Shown one piece after another: positions 1-8,879 of a DNA stretch of 34,132 bases (within the stretch, counting starts at the first letter, position 1; every line of letters begins with the position of its first letter). Below the pieces are notes generated by a model that was given only the letters and a program-made list of their open reading frames with translations, did not search any database and was not told where the DNA came from. Position numbers and translations under genes: made by a program. Source of the DNA: Anaerolineae bacterium (GTDB taxonomy: Bacteria > Chloroflexota > Anaerolineae > Promineifilales > Promineifilaceae); assembly GCA_019637635.1 (NCBI GenBank), contig JAHBVI010000071.1, forward strand, positions 1 to 34,132, in the 5' to 3' direction.

Positions 1-3000
1 TGGCTAACTCTTGAAGGTGGGCTTCATGAGCGGTTGCTAATAGTTGGCTTGCCGTATGGAAACAATAAAGCCGGTCTACAAAACGTGCGCGCCGCTCGGC
101 AAAATGCAAACTCTCTTGCAGCAATTGCCACTTCTTCTCTGCTGACAACTCCACCTGTGCCCACCCAAGTAACAGAAGAGATTTGCAGTCAGGCGTACCA
201 CCGGCTTCTATTGCTGCCAGACCTGTCTGAAAATTAACGACGGCTTGGGCAGGATCATTTTTCTGAACGGCCATAAGACCCGCAAAATAATAAATAACTG
301 GCTGCCACCACACTAAAGCCTTTGACCGGATCAGCTTCTCCGCCCATTCAAAATGGTTTTCCGCCGACTCAAGATCACCTGAATGTAAAGCAATCTGACC
401 CAGGCCAATGTGTAAACGCGCCTGCTCTTCATAGAAACTTTCAGGCCGCATAGAAATTAACTTCGCAACCTGATCAAGATGGTCACGCGCCTCCTTCCAT
501 TGGCTGAGAGCAATGCAATAATCTATGCCCCAATACAGGTTCATTTCTAGTAATTGGCGCATATGCTGTTCAGGTTCAAGCAAACCGGCGGCTTCTTGAA
601 AATCTGCCAATGCTTCTGAAAAGTTGCCAACATACGCATGAACGGCCGCCCGATTGTACAGAGCAATTGCCAACAAGTTCCGGCTTGTATCACGCCCCAA
701 AGTGACTGCCTCGGCAAATGCCTCTAACGCCTGTAAAGGCATTCCGGCCTCAAAGGCCACAAACGCAATGTTGTTCAAGGCAAAGCCGATATTAACCGGT
801 GTACTGAAATTTCGAGAAAGCCGCACGCTTTCTTGCATAGAGGCTAAAGCCTGATCAAGACGCCTTTGTCCGTAATAGGCAAACGCCATTGCCTCTAGCG
901 TTGTGGCTAAACGGAAACTATCATCGTGTTCAATACAAATTTCTTGTGCCTTGTGCAAATGCGCCAAAGCCTCATCGTACTTGAGTTGAGAACTGGCAGC
1001 CCATCCGGCCAGGACATATGCGCGCGCCAATTGCCCAACGGCCGTTTGTTTGCCTTGCAGTAGGGCTATGACCATGTCAGAAAGAGACTGCACCTTATCG
1101 AAATCACCCTGGCGATAGGCAATTTCCGCCATGAGATTATGAGCCGTAGCCAGAGGAATCGGCGCACCATAAAGGTCAGCCAGTGCCAACACTTTAGCCG
1201 CGTCCTCAAGAGCGCCATTAAAATCACTGAGGAGAATCAGCACATTGGCTCGTGAAAGGTAAAGGTCTACGGCCGTACGCCACCACCCCGCCTCGCCCAG
1301 TGCCCGCAAATGCTGTTCCGCCTGCGTATACAGGTCTACGGCCTCCTGGTTAGCAAAGATGTCGCGGGCGGCGTGGCCCGCTTTCATGGCGTACTCCAGC
1401 CCCTTCTCGTCGTTGGCAGCACGGCCGTAATGGTAAGCCAGCGCCGGATAGATGGGCGGCAAATTGTCTTCATGGGCCTCAATCAGCCAGTCGGCAATCA
1501 GGGCGTGTAACATCTGGCGGCGCACAAAGGGCAGGCTCTCATAGGCCACCTCGTGCGTCATGGCGTGTTGGAACAGGTAAATCCAGGCCGGGTCCGCCTC
1601 TACCAGCCGCGTCATCTCCGCTGTGGATAGATTCGCCAGCATTTCCACCACCACTTGCGGCGACGGCTCCGCGGACAGCACCGTCAACGGCTCGGCGGCA
1701 AACTGGCGGCCGATCACCGAAGCCACTTGCAGCAAATCCCGCTCCGCCACCGGCAGCCGGTCTAGCCGCGCCAGCAGCAGGCCGTGAATGGTGTCCGGCA
1801 CCTGCACCTGGGCCAGCAGCGCCTCATTCACCCGCACCTGCCCATCCTGCCGCAAGACGCCAATTCCCTGCAACATACGCACCGCTTCTTCCAGGAAAAG
1901 GGGATTAACGGGGCTGTCACGGCCGTCCCGATCCCTTAGCCCCAAATGTTGTTCCACCGCCGCCGGTAACTCGGACACGCCAACCAACTGGTTCAACATC
2001 TGCCGCGCCGGCTGCGCCGTCAATTCTGACAGCGCCACCGGGTTACACCACGGCCGTGCCAGCGTGGCCAGCGTCAAATGGGCATCGGCGCGGAAAGTGA
2101 TGATCAGGAAAATGGGCGCGTTTTCCACATGCAGGGTCAGATCGTCCAGCAGCGCCAGGCTGGCCTGGTCGGCCCAATGCAGCCCTTCCAGCACCAGCAG
2201 CAACGGCCGTTGCTGCGCCTGCGCCCGGAAGCAGCGCCGCACCAACGCAAACAGCCGCGCCTGCCGCGCCTCGGCCGTCAGCGCCGCCAGCGCGGGTGAG
2301 GGCGGCATGGGCAGCCCCAACGCTTCACCCCACAGCCCCATATCGTCACCCACATCTGGCAATAACGCCTGCGTGCGTTCGATGACGGTGGTGATTTGCA
2401 CGGCCGTGTCCATGCCCGGTGTCAGCCCCAAAAACGCCTGCCACAAACTGCGCCACAGGCTGTACGGCGTATCTGACGTGTGTGGATAGGCCACACCCAA
2501 CAGCCCCAGGCCGCCATCATTCAGCCATTGTTGGGCAGCTACGGCCGTCAGCCGCGATTTACCTACACCAGTGGCCCCGGAGAGTGCCAGCACCCCTCCC
2601 TGCCCGGCCAATGCCCGGTTCATGGCCGTTTTTAGCTGCTCTAGTTCGGTTTCACGGCCGACCAACGGCCGTTCCCAGCGATTGATGAACGCCTGCAATT
2701 GGGTGGCGGTGGCCCGTTCACCAATGGGCACATGGGGTGTAATGGCGATCTGTTTGCCCTTCAACTGCACCACCGGCAGCGTTTCAAACTCAAACCATTG
2801 GCGCAGGCGGGCAGCGGTGGCCTCATCGGTAAAAATCTGCCCCGCGCCGCAAATTTGCATCAGCCGCGCCGACAGATTGACAACATCCCCCACTACCGTA
2901 TATTCCTGCTGCGCCGCCGACCCTACCGGCCCGGCAAACACTTTGCCCACCGCCAGCCCGATGCGCTGCCGGGCGATAAACGGCGGCTTTTCGCGCTGCA

Positions 3001-4075
3001 AGGCCAGGGCGCAGCGCATGGCCTGGTCTGGTGCATCTGGGGCCACGGGCGCACCAAACATGATGTGTAGCTGGTTGCCCTTGTCGCCGGTGAGGACGCG
3101 GTTGACACGGCCGTTTTCCGCGCCGAACCGGGCCACCACGCCACACGCCCATTCGTAATATGCCTGTAGCTGCTGCCCCATCACGGCCGTGTCTATGGCC
3201 GACGATTCATCTTCATCCCCCACAAAATCAAACTGCACAAAAAGGCTGGTGACGGGGCGGTGTTCGGCCAGATTGTCCGCGCCGCTGGTGAGCAGCCGCC
3301 CGGCCAACGCCCGATGCACAAAGGCGGGCGCAACCGCCGCCAACCGGGCATGGGCCGCCGCATCCATCTGCGCCCAGTTCAAAATGGGGGCGGCGGGTGG
3401 CAAGGTCAATTCAGCCGCCGGTAAGGGCATAAAATCGGCGGCGGCCGGTAGACCGGCTTTTGCCAGCACCGCCTGGCTGGCGATCACTTGCCCGGACCTG
3501 GCCTGTTTTTCGGCGGCGGCGGCTTCGTCTACGGCCGTGCCCGTCAGCACAAATTCCAGATTGCGCGCCGGGTCGCCCACTACCAACTCCTGGCACAGCC
3601 CATACCCCACGCCAATCTTGATGGTCAGTTCAAAAAAGGGACGTTTGCCCGGCGGCCGGTTGGTGACAACCCGGTTAAAGCTGGTGAGCATCAGCCGCTG
3701 CATCATCTGGGCGCAGGCCAGGGCACGGTTGGCCGCCAGCCCATCTTCATCCGGGAAATAAACGGACATGGCGTCGCCGTAAAAATGGCTGACCGCGCCG
3801 CCCATCTGGTGAATCACGTCAATCATGGCCGTAAAGGTCATCAGCAAGACGCGGTTTAGCTCCTCCGCGCCGCGCGCCCCATCAGAGGCTAATTCTTCGG
3901 ACATGGCCGTGAAGCCAGAAATGTCAGAAAAGAGGGCGGCGGCGGCTATCTGCCGGGGAATACCCGGCTCCGGTAATCCTTCATCCAGCACCCGCCGCGC
4001 CAGCGTCACCGGCAAATACGCAGCCAGGCGGTGGAGTTGGGCGGGGGTGAGGGGGAGCGGTGCTTCGGGGGGCAT
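1..4075 (-). CDS. Soluble-adenylyl-cyclase-like protein: two class III cyclase domains, P-loop ATPase, TPR repeats (C-terminus off the left edge)
   Basis: The frame opens at ATG 4075 and stays open to the left edge, about 1358 codons, so the stop is outside the window. The first cyclase domain (residues ~45-215) has FSDISGFT and HFYGDAMSVYF, giving the two metal-binding aspartates (D51, D101). Its C-terminal half (TGTAVDEAAAAEKQA) has lost the usual Asn/Arg pair. The second cyclase domain (~270-420) has VVGDVVNLSARL, which keeps that pair. The two domains therefore appear to build one split active site, as in the ADCY10 family. A Walker A (GATGVGKS, ~500-507) begins an AAA/STAND-type module with a LVLEGLHWAD Walker B. 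TPR-like helices fill ~850 to the edge. Likely role: cAMP (or cGMP) production gated by an ATPase/TPR sensor. The effector is unknown. No Shine-Dalgarno sequence is visible; a repeat island lies just upstream. Confidence 0.9.
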   Translation of the reverse strand, partial: MPPEAPLPLTPAQLHRLAAYLPVTLARRVLDEGLPEPGIPRQIAAAALFSDISGFTAMSEELASDGARGAEELNRVLLMTFTAMIDVIHQMGGAVSHFYGDAMSVYFPDEDGLAANRALACAQMMQRLMLTSFNRVVTNRPPGKRPFFELTIKIGVGYGLCQELVVGDPARNLEFVLTGTAVDEAAAAEKQARSGQVIASQAVLAKAGLPAAADFMPLPAAELTLPPAAPILNWAQMDAAAHARLAAVAPAFVHRALAGRLLTSGADNLAEHRPVTSLFVQFDFVGDEDESSAIDTAVMGQQLQAYYEWACGVVARFGAENGRVNRVLTGDKGNQLHIMFGAPVAPDAPDQAMRCALALQREKPPFIARQRIGLAVGKVFAGPVGSAAQQEYTVVGDVVNLSARLMQICGAGQIFTDEATAARLRQWFEFETLPVVQLKGKQIAITPHVPIGERATATQLQAFINRWERPLVGRETELEQLKTAMNRALAGQGGVLALSGATGVGKSRLTAVAAQQWLNDGGLGLLGVAYPHTSDTPYSLWRSLWQAFLGLTPGMDTAVQITTVIERTQALLPDVGDDMGLWGEALGLPMPPSPALAALTAEARQARLFALVRRCFRAQAQQRPLLLVLEGLHWADQASLALLDDLTLHVENAPIFLIITFRADAHLTLATLARPWCNPVALSELTAQPARQMLNQLVGVSELPAAVEQHLGLRDRDGRDSPVNPLFLEEAVRMLQGIGVLRQDGQVRVNEALLAQVQVPDTIHGLLLARLDRLPVAERDLLQVASVIGRQFAAEPLTVLSAEPSPQVVVEMLANLSTAEMTRLVEADPAWIYLFQHAMTHEVAYESLPFVRRQMLHALIADWLIEAHEDNLPPIYPALAYHYGRAANDEKGLEYAMKAGHAARDIFANQEAVDLYTQAEQHLRALGEAGWWRTAVDLYLSRANVLILLSDFNGALEDAAKVLALADLYGAPIPLATAHNLMAEIAYRQGDFDKVQSLSDMVIALLQGKQTAVGQLARAYVLAGWAASSQLKYDEALAHLHKAQEICIEHDDSFRLATTLEAMAFAYYGQRRLDQALASMQESVRLSRNFSTPVNIGFALNNIAFVAFEAGMPLQALEAFAEAVTLGRDTSRNLLAIALYNRAAVHAYVGNFSEALADFQEAAGLLEPEQHMRQLLEMNLYWGIDYCIALSQWKEARDHLDQVAKLISMRPESFYEEQARLHIGLGQIALHSGDLESAENHFEWAEKLIRSKALVWWQPVIYYFAGLMAVQKNDPAQAVVNFQTGLAAIEAGGTPDCKSLLLLGWAQVELSAEKKWQLLQESLHFAERRARFVDRLYCFHTASQLLATAHEAHLQELA

Positions 4076-4082
4076 GGGAAGA

Positions 4083-4140
4083 AACGAGATTGGAGATTGG
4101 AGATTGAAAGTTCATAATCTCCAATCTCTAGTCTCTAATC
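4083..4140. repeat. Intergenic palindromic tandem island (GAGATTGGA units)
   Basis: Direct copies of GAGATTGGA are followed by the inverted units AATCTCCAATCTCTAGTCTC, so the transcript can fold into a hairpin. The right arm overlaps the stop of the 4135-4662 membrane protein gene: its TAG belongs to a GATTAGAGACTAGAG unit. The same unit recurs at 27957-28019. It may act as a terminator or mRNA 3' stabiliser. Confidence 0.8.
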
Positions 4141-4662
4141 CTCATCAACATCAGGAAAGTAACGGCCGTTCAAAAAGCGCACCAACACTTCAGCCTCAGG
4201 TCGGGGCAGGCCAATGGCAAAGAGGACGTACAGGTTGCCATATTCAAAGGCGGGGCTGTGTTGGGACTCGTCGTAGTAGAACGGCCGTATGTACGGCCGA
4301 TCATACGCGGTGGTAATGCCCAACAGGGAGACGGGGCGGCGAATGACCAGATGGTCTTCAAAGAGAAACAAAATCTCGCGGCCGGCCACATAATACTGCC
4401 ACTGCCGCCAGATGGTGCGCCCCAACCGGTAGAGCAAAAACAGGAATAGCAACAACAGCGCCGTAAACGCAAACGCAAAACGCGCCCCGGAAAAGGCCAT
4501 CTGCCAGGTGAAAATGAGGCCATACACCACCATGCCCACCCAGGTGATGAGCAAAATGGTGTAGATGGTCAGGTACACCCATTTTCGTTTGAGGGGGACG
4601 ACGATTTTGAGCCGCTCCGTATTCTCTTCTACCACTACGCCGGGAATGTTTAATGCTACCAT
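4135..4662 (-). CDS. Small membrane protein, two transmembrane helices, PH-like C-terminal half
   Basis: 175 aa. A short polar N-terminus is followed by two hydrophobic segments (about residues 28-52 and 60-82). A soluble half follows, containing GREILFLFEDHLVIRRP and LLGITTAYDRPYIRPF, which resembles bacterial PH-like (bPH/YcxB-like) membrane-associated domains; that assignment is an inference. It lies between the cyclase gene and the P450 on the same strand but is separated from the cyclase by a hairpin island, so they are probably not cotranscribed. There is no Shine-Dalgarno sequence. On its strand a TAAAAT box lies 6 nt before the ATG, which suggests a very short or absent leader. Function unknown. 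Confidence 0.75.
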   Translation of the reverse strand: MVALNIPGVVVEENTERLKIVVPLKRKWVYLTIYTILLITWVGMVVYGLIFTWQMAFSGARFAFAFTALLLLFLFLLYRLGRTIWRQWQYYVAGREILFLFEDHLVIRRPVSLLGITTAYDRPYIRPFYYDESQHSPAFEYGNLYVLFAIGLPRPEAEVLVRFLNGRYFPDVDED

Positions 4663-4728
4663 GGGGCTATTTTAGCGCAGAATGGGTACGGCCGTCAGGT
4701 CAATATGTTCAGCCGATGTGGCCTTGCC

Positions 4729-6123
4729 TTATCGCCCGATCTTGCGCAGCGTCATCGGCAGACCACCTTTTGGCCGCAGGGTGATGAGCGGCTCCATTTC
4801 TACCTGATGGCCTGGTTGCAGTTCGGCGCGGAAACGTTGGGCAATAGTCGCCAGCAGCAAGATCGCTTCCGTCATGGCGAAGTTGTTGCCGATGCACTGG
4901 CGGGGGCCGCCGCCAAAGGGCAGATAGGCGTAACGCGGCCGTTCGGCCACCCGCTCTGGGGTAAAGCGTTCCGGGTCAAACTTCAGCGGCTCTTCCCAGA
5001 ATGCCGGGTGACGGTGCGTCAGATAGGGGCTGAGGGTGATGATGGTGTTGGCCGGCACATCGTAGCCGCCGATAACGTCGGCTTCGTGGCCAAAGCGGCC
5101 AATGGCATAAGCGGGCGGGTAGAGGCGCATGGTCTCTTCAATGACCATCGTGGTGTAGGGCAACTGGGGAATATCGGCCAGGGTTGGCCGGCGGCCACCA
5201 GACAGCACGTCGGCCAGTTCTTGTTCCAGCCGGATGCGCACCGCCGGGTGTTGAGAAAGCAGGTAAAAGACCCAACTGAGGGCTACGGCCGTGGTCTCGT
5301 GCCCGGCCAACATAATGGTCATTACCTCATCGCGCAGTTGCCGGTCATCCATGCCCTCGCCCGTTTCCTCGTCGCGGGCGGCCATAAGCATTCCTAGCAA
5401 ATCATCTTTTTGTTCCCCGGACTGGCGGCGTTCGTTGATGATGGTTTGCACGACGTTGTCCAGCACGGCCGTATTCCGGTGAATGATGCGGCTGCTGCGC
5501 CACCAGGGGACGTAGCGCAGCCGTTCATAGGCAAAGGGGATACTGCTGAGGGCGGCCACTTCTTCGTTTACGGCCGTGAACGCCTCCCCCACCGTATCCG
5601 CCGCCCGTGTCAGGTCTATGCTAAACAACGTTTTCCCGGCAATCTCCAGCGTCAGGTGCATCATCTCCTCGGCCAGATTGAGCATTTGTCCGTCTTGCCA
5701 GTTGTCCACCATCACGCTGGTGGCTTCGGTCATGGTCTGAGTAAAGTCGGCAATGCGCTGGCGGTGAAAGGCGGGCTGCGCCAGCCGCCGCTGCCGCCGC
5801 CAGAAGTCGCCGTCGCTGGTGAGCAACCCGTTGCCGATCACCGGCGTCAGCAGCAGCAGGCTGGGATGAGGCAGTTTAGTGTAATTTTTGTTGTTGTCTT
5901 GCAAAATGTGTTTGTTATGGTCGGGATGGCAAAAAATGTAGCCATAGAAGTGCAAGATAGCCCGAAACCGCACTGCGTCGCCGTATTGGGTGGTCAGTTC
6001 CTCTAATTTGGCTAACGGCCGTTCCTGAAACTGGCGAATGATGCCAAACGGCCAGGGCGGATTGGGACCAGGCGGATGATGCAGCTTTTTTTTCTGGGTC
6101 GAGTTTACAACGATAGATGACAT
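4729..6123 (-). CDS. Cytochrome P450
   Basis: 464 aa from ATG 6123. This start has a GGAG seven nt upstream, whereas the in-frame ATG at 6186 adds 21 residues without a ribosome site. All P450 hallmarks are visible: the proline-rich start HHPPGPNPPWPFG; the I-helix oxygen-activation motif AGHETTA; ExxR in EETMRLYPP; and the haem loop FGGGPRQCIGN, with the thiolate cysteine near residue 410. Length is normal for a stand-alone soluble class I enzyme, and no reductase domain or neighbouring ferredoxin is present. The overall character (NGLLTSDGDFWRRQRRLAQPAF, a CYP4/CYP102/CYP110-like signature) suggests a fatty-acid or alkyl-chain hydroxylase, but the substrate cannot be read from sequence. It is transcribed divergently from the DUF4129-like gene across about 120 bp. 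Confidence 0.95.
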   Translation of the reverse strand: MSSIVVNSTQKKKLHHPPGPNPPWPFGIIRQFQERPLAKLEELTTQYGDAVRFRAILHFYGYIFCHPDHNKHILQDNNKNYTKLPHPSLLLLTPVIGNGLLTSDGDFWRRQRRLAQPAFHRQRIADFTQTMTEATSVMVDNWQDGQMLNLAEEMMHLTLEIAGKTLFSIDLTRAADTVGEAFTAVNEEVAALSSIPFAYERLRYVPWWRSSRIIHRNTAVLDNVVQTIINERRQSGEQKDDLLGMLMAARDEETGEGMDDRQLRDEVMTIMLAGHETTAVALSWVFYLLSQHPAVRIRLEQELADVLSGGRRPTLADIPQLPYTTMVIEETMRLYPPAYAIGRFGHEADVIGGYDVPANTIITLSPYLTHRHPAFWEEPLKFDPERFTPERVAERPRYAYLPFGGGPRQCIGNNFAMTEAILLLATIAQRFRAELQPGHQVEMEPLITLRPKGGLPMTLRKIGR

Positions 6124-6242
6124 ACGGTTACTCCATGTTTGCTTGTGGGCGAGTTGGTTAATAATTGAAATTGTGACGAATTTCACAAATAGTTTAGCAA
6201 ATTTGCGTCTACCATGTCAACAATCCGGCGCACCATGATACA

Positions 6243-7622
6243 ATGCGCCCCATGCTGAAAAAAACGGCCGGTATGCGATCCAGATGGCTATGGCTGCTCC
6301 TGCTGCTGGTGGGGTTGGGATGGCTGTTACCCGCGCCGGGACCCAGCGCCGCGCAGCAAACGGTGACGCTGGACGCCTATTTGAGCGCCATTACTCACTA
6401 CCGCAGCCAGGTACGCAGCGCCGCCAACAACAGCGCGCAGTGCCCGGAGACGCTAACGGCCGTTGCCAACGCCCTTAACGCCATCACGTCCGTGCAGTTT
6501 CCCGATGGCTCGGTGATGCGTGTAAACCACCAGGGGGTGACCCAGGCTTTGCAAAGCCGCCCCTGTAACCTGGTCCGCGCCGATCAATACCTGAGCGGCC
6601 TCTGCCCCAATCAATTATGCGCTGTGACCAACCCCCTGCCCCCTCTCCGAACCGCGCCAGACAACCAGAACAATGATTCACTGGCAGAAGCGGCCGGGGC
6701 CACCAACAGTGACTCCCCTGCCGCGTCCAATTCACCACCACCCACGATGCCCCCGGCAATGACTCCGCCGCCCAATGCGCCGACTGTGGAAACCAACCTG
6801 CCCGCCGACCAAAACGCCCCAGGTGATAATGCGGAGACGCCAGCAGCGACTGCGCCGCCAGCGATAGAACCGCCTGCGGAAGCAGTTCCAAATGAGGGAA
6901 CGGCTGATGGGCAAGAGGCAGCAAGTGGCGATCAAACCGGTTTGGCGACCAAAGAGTCGGCAGGGGCGACCGGTGAGCCGACCGAAGGGGCCGGCGGCGA
7001 ACAAACCGGGGAGTCGCCCACTGAACCGGGCGACCAGGCCGGGGTGGGGCCGGGCGCAGAAGGCACAGGCGAAACCACCACCCCCCAGGCCACACCCACC
7101 GCTGCCAGCACGCCGCCCACGCCAACGGCCGTATCCAACCCACCCGCGGCCACGGCCACACCGGATACGCCCAAGTCCGCCGCCACTCCAAATCGGTGGC
7201 TGCTGTTGATCGTGGTGGTGGCGGCATTGGCGCTGATTGGCACGGCCGTTGCCCTGTTGTTTTGGCCGGGCAAAGAGGAAGAGGAATCGGAAGAGGAAAA
7301 GGAGCAAACGAAGGTGACGACGGCCGTGCGGGAAGGTCGCCAGTTGAGGGAAAAAGGAGATTACCGCGAAGCGGCGCGCCAACTCTTCCTGGCGATGCTG
7401 CTGGCGTTGGATGAAAAAGGCATCTTGCGTTTCGACCGCAACCGCACCAACCGGGAACTGCTGCAACAAGAACGGCTGCATAAAGAACTCGTCCCTTCGC
7501 TCATGCCCATCATCGCCACTTATGAGCGCGTCTGGTATGGCCTGGAACCGCTGCCCGCCGCCGAGTACGAACGATTGGTGAACGAAATTAAGGCGATTCG
7601 AGATTGGCAGGTGGGGATGTGA
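6243..7622 (+). CDS. Secreted/membrane protein with Pro-Thr-Ala-rich linker and DUF4129-like C-terminal domain
   Basis: 459 aa. An N-terminal signal or anchor segment (WLWLLLLLVGLGWLLPA) precedes a ~90-aa domain with four cysteines. A long low-complexity Pro/Ala/Thr/Glu/Gly linker (~145-310) follows, then a transmembrane helix (LLLIVVVAALALIGTAVALLFW), an acidic stretch, and a cytoplasmic domain (~355-459) with REAARQLFLAMLLALDEKGILRFDRNRTNREL. That last motif is typical of DUF4129, usually found beside DUF4350 and MoxR genes, as here. The next ATG (6252) lies 7 nt after a TACAAT box and could be a leaderless start, giving 456 aa. Role inferred: periplasmic or cell-surface partner in a MoxR-dependent assembly system. 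Confidence 0.75.
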   Translation: MRPMLKKTAGMRSRWLWLLLLLVGLGWLLPAPGPSAAQQTVTLDAYLSAITHYRSQVRSAANNSAQCPETLTAVANALNAITSVQFPDGSVMRVNHQGVTQALQSRPCNLVRADQYLSGLCPNQLCAVTNPLPPLRTAPDNQNNDSLAEAAGATNSDSPAASNSPPPTMPPAMTPPPNAPTVETNLPADQNAPGDNAETPAATAPPAIEPPAEAVPNEGTADGQEAASGDQTGLATKESAGATGEPTEGAGGEQTGESPTEPGDQAGVGPGAEGTGETTTPQATPTAASTPPTPTAVSNPPAATATPDTPKSAATPNRWLLLIVVVAALALIGTAVALLFWPGKEEEESEEEKEQTKVTTAVREGRQLREKGDYREAARQLFLAMLLALDEKGILRFDRNRTNRELLQQERLHKELVPSLMPIIATYERVWYGLEPLPAAEYERLVNEIKAIRDWQVGM

Positions 7623-7690
7623 TCCGTAACTCGTAACCCGTGACCCGTAATCGGATCACGAATCACGAATTACGGATCACGGATTACAAG
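7623..7690. repeat. Intergenic palindromic tandem island (CCGTAA/CCGTGA units)
   Basis: After the stop of the DUF4129-like gene, variants of CCGTAACTCGTAACCCGTGA run forward and are answered by inverted units (GGATCACGAATCACGAATTA). They form a long imperfect hairpin that ends about 2 nt before the ATG of the DUF4350-like gene. No Shine-Dalgarno is visible between it and that start. Confidence 0.8.
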
Positions 7691-7691
7691 A

Positions 7692-8879
7692 ATGCTTCTA
7701 CAAAAACGCTTCCTGAGTGATCTCATCGGGGTTGTCCTGATTTTGGGGCTGCTGCCGCTGCTGGTTATTGGCGTGGCGGGGTGGCGCAATGCCCCCCAGC
7801 GGGCGCGGGGATCGGCGCTGAATACGGGGGACGATGGCGTGTCGGTGTTTGCCAACTGGTTGCAGACGCAGGGATTCCCGGTGGAGATGCAACAGGCAGG
7901 TAATTCGCTGCGCCCGGCAAGCCAGGACAGGCTCATGTTTATCATCGCGCCGCGCAGCCGTTTTCGCTATGGCGAACTGTATTATCTGGATGTGTGGGTG
8001 CGCAATGGGGGTACATTGATTATTGCCCAGGAGGATGCACGGTCACGGGAACTGCTGCGGTATTATGACCTGAAATTAGGGCGGTTGTGGCGGCCAGTGG
8101 CCCAAAGTGGCCTGACGCTGCCCGTTTTTAACTGGCCGCCGGTGGGCCAGGCAGCGGTGAACGCGCGCCGATATGTGGAAGCCGATTGTGGGCAGGTGGC
8201 AGTGCATATGGGGGATTGTGTACGGCCGTATCTGATAGCCATGGGGCGCGGGCAAGGGCAAATCATCGTCCTGTCTACGGTGACGCCATTTACCAACGCG
8301 GGGCTGCGCCAGCCGGGGAATGCGCAGTTGGTGCAAAATATGGTACTGGCAACGGCCGTGCCTGGCGCTACCATACTCTTTGACGAAGCCCATCGCCAAT
8401 CCTCGGCGGTCTGGCTGTTCACCACGCCCGCCGGTTGGGCGTTGTGGTTAACTTTATTGGGCATGGGCCTGTTTATCGCCTGGAACAGCGCCGGTTCACC
8501 GGCAGGCCGGGCACAGGGCAAATTGGCGACAGGTGAGCGGGAAGTGGACACGGCCGTAGCCATCAACCATCTCGCCACCGCCGGGCGGCAGTTTCGCCGC
8601 CAAGAGACCATTATGGCCCATTACTGGCGGCGCTTGCAGCAAAGCCTGGCCCGGCGCTATGGGGTAGACTCCGCTTTACCGGATACGCAATTTGTGGCCG
8701 CGCTCAAGCCGCTCCTGAATGAAACAGAATTGGGCACGGTGGCCTACCTGGCCGCCTACCGGGAACGGGCCGACACCCTGTCAGAAAACGAATTGCGCCA
8801 ATGGGTGTCGGTGGCCGCTGAATTAACCGACCAACAGCCATTAACCAGAGAAATTTATGAATACCAGAAAACTATTTGA
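7692..8879 (+). CDS. DUF4350-like membrane protein of a MoxR operon
   Basis: 395 aa. An N-terminal transmembrane helix (IGVVLILGLLPLLVIGVAG) is followed by an extracytoplasmic domain with the GDDGVSVFANWLQTQGFPV start and the IIAPRSRFRYGELYYLDVWV strand-helix unit typical of DUF4350. A second helix (WALWLTLLGMGLFIAW, about residue 250) leads to a cytoplasmic tail rich in charged helices (ARRYGVDSALPDTQFVAAL). Its last 23 nt overlap the MoxR ATPase gene, indicating translational coupling. DUF4350 proteins consistently accompany MoxR and DUF4129/DUF58 genes; a direct biochemical role is not established. Confidence 0.8.
   Translation: MLLQKRFLSDLIGVVLILGLLPLLVIGVAGWRNAPQRARGSALNTGDDGVSVFANWLQTQGFPVEMQQAGNSLRPASQDRLMFIIAPRSRFRYGELYYLDVWVRNGGTLIIAQEDARSRELLRYYDLKLGRLWRPVAQSGLTLPVFNWPPVGQAAVNARRYVEADCGQVAVHMGDCVRPYLIAMGRGQGQIIVLSTVTPFTNAGLRQPGNAQLVQNMVLATAVPGATILFDEAHRQSSAVWLFTTPAGWALWLTLLGMGLFIAWNSAGSPAGRAQGKLATGEREVDTAVAINHLATAGRQFRRQETIMAHYWRRLQQSLARRYGVDSALPDTQFVAALKPLLNETELGTVAYLAAYRERADTLSENELRQWVSVAAELTDQQPLTREIYEYQKTI

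Noticed and set aside
1788..3859. Several plus-strand open frames of 70-230 codons
   Set aside because: They lie opposite the 1358-codon cyclase frame, which has the conserved motifs; their translations have no family features and are low-complexity shadows.
4705..5397. 230-codon plus-strand frame opposite the P450
   Set aside because: The minus strand encodes a complete P450 with all motifs; this frame is its complement.
6484..7481. Long minus-strand frames opposite the Pro/Ala-rich linker
   Set aside because: High-GC low-complexity coding DNA opens frames on both strands; only the plus frame has a signal peptide, transmembrane helix and a DUF4129-like end.
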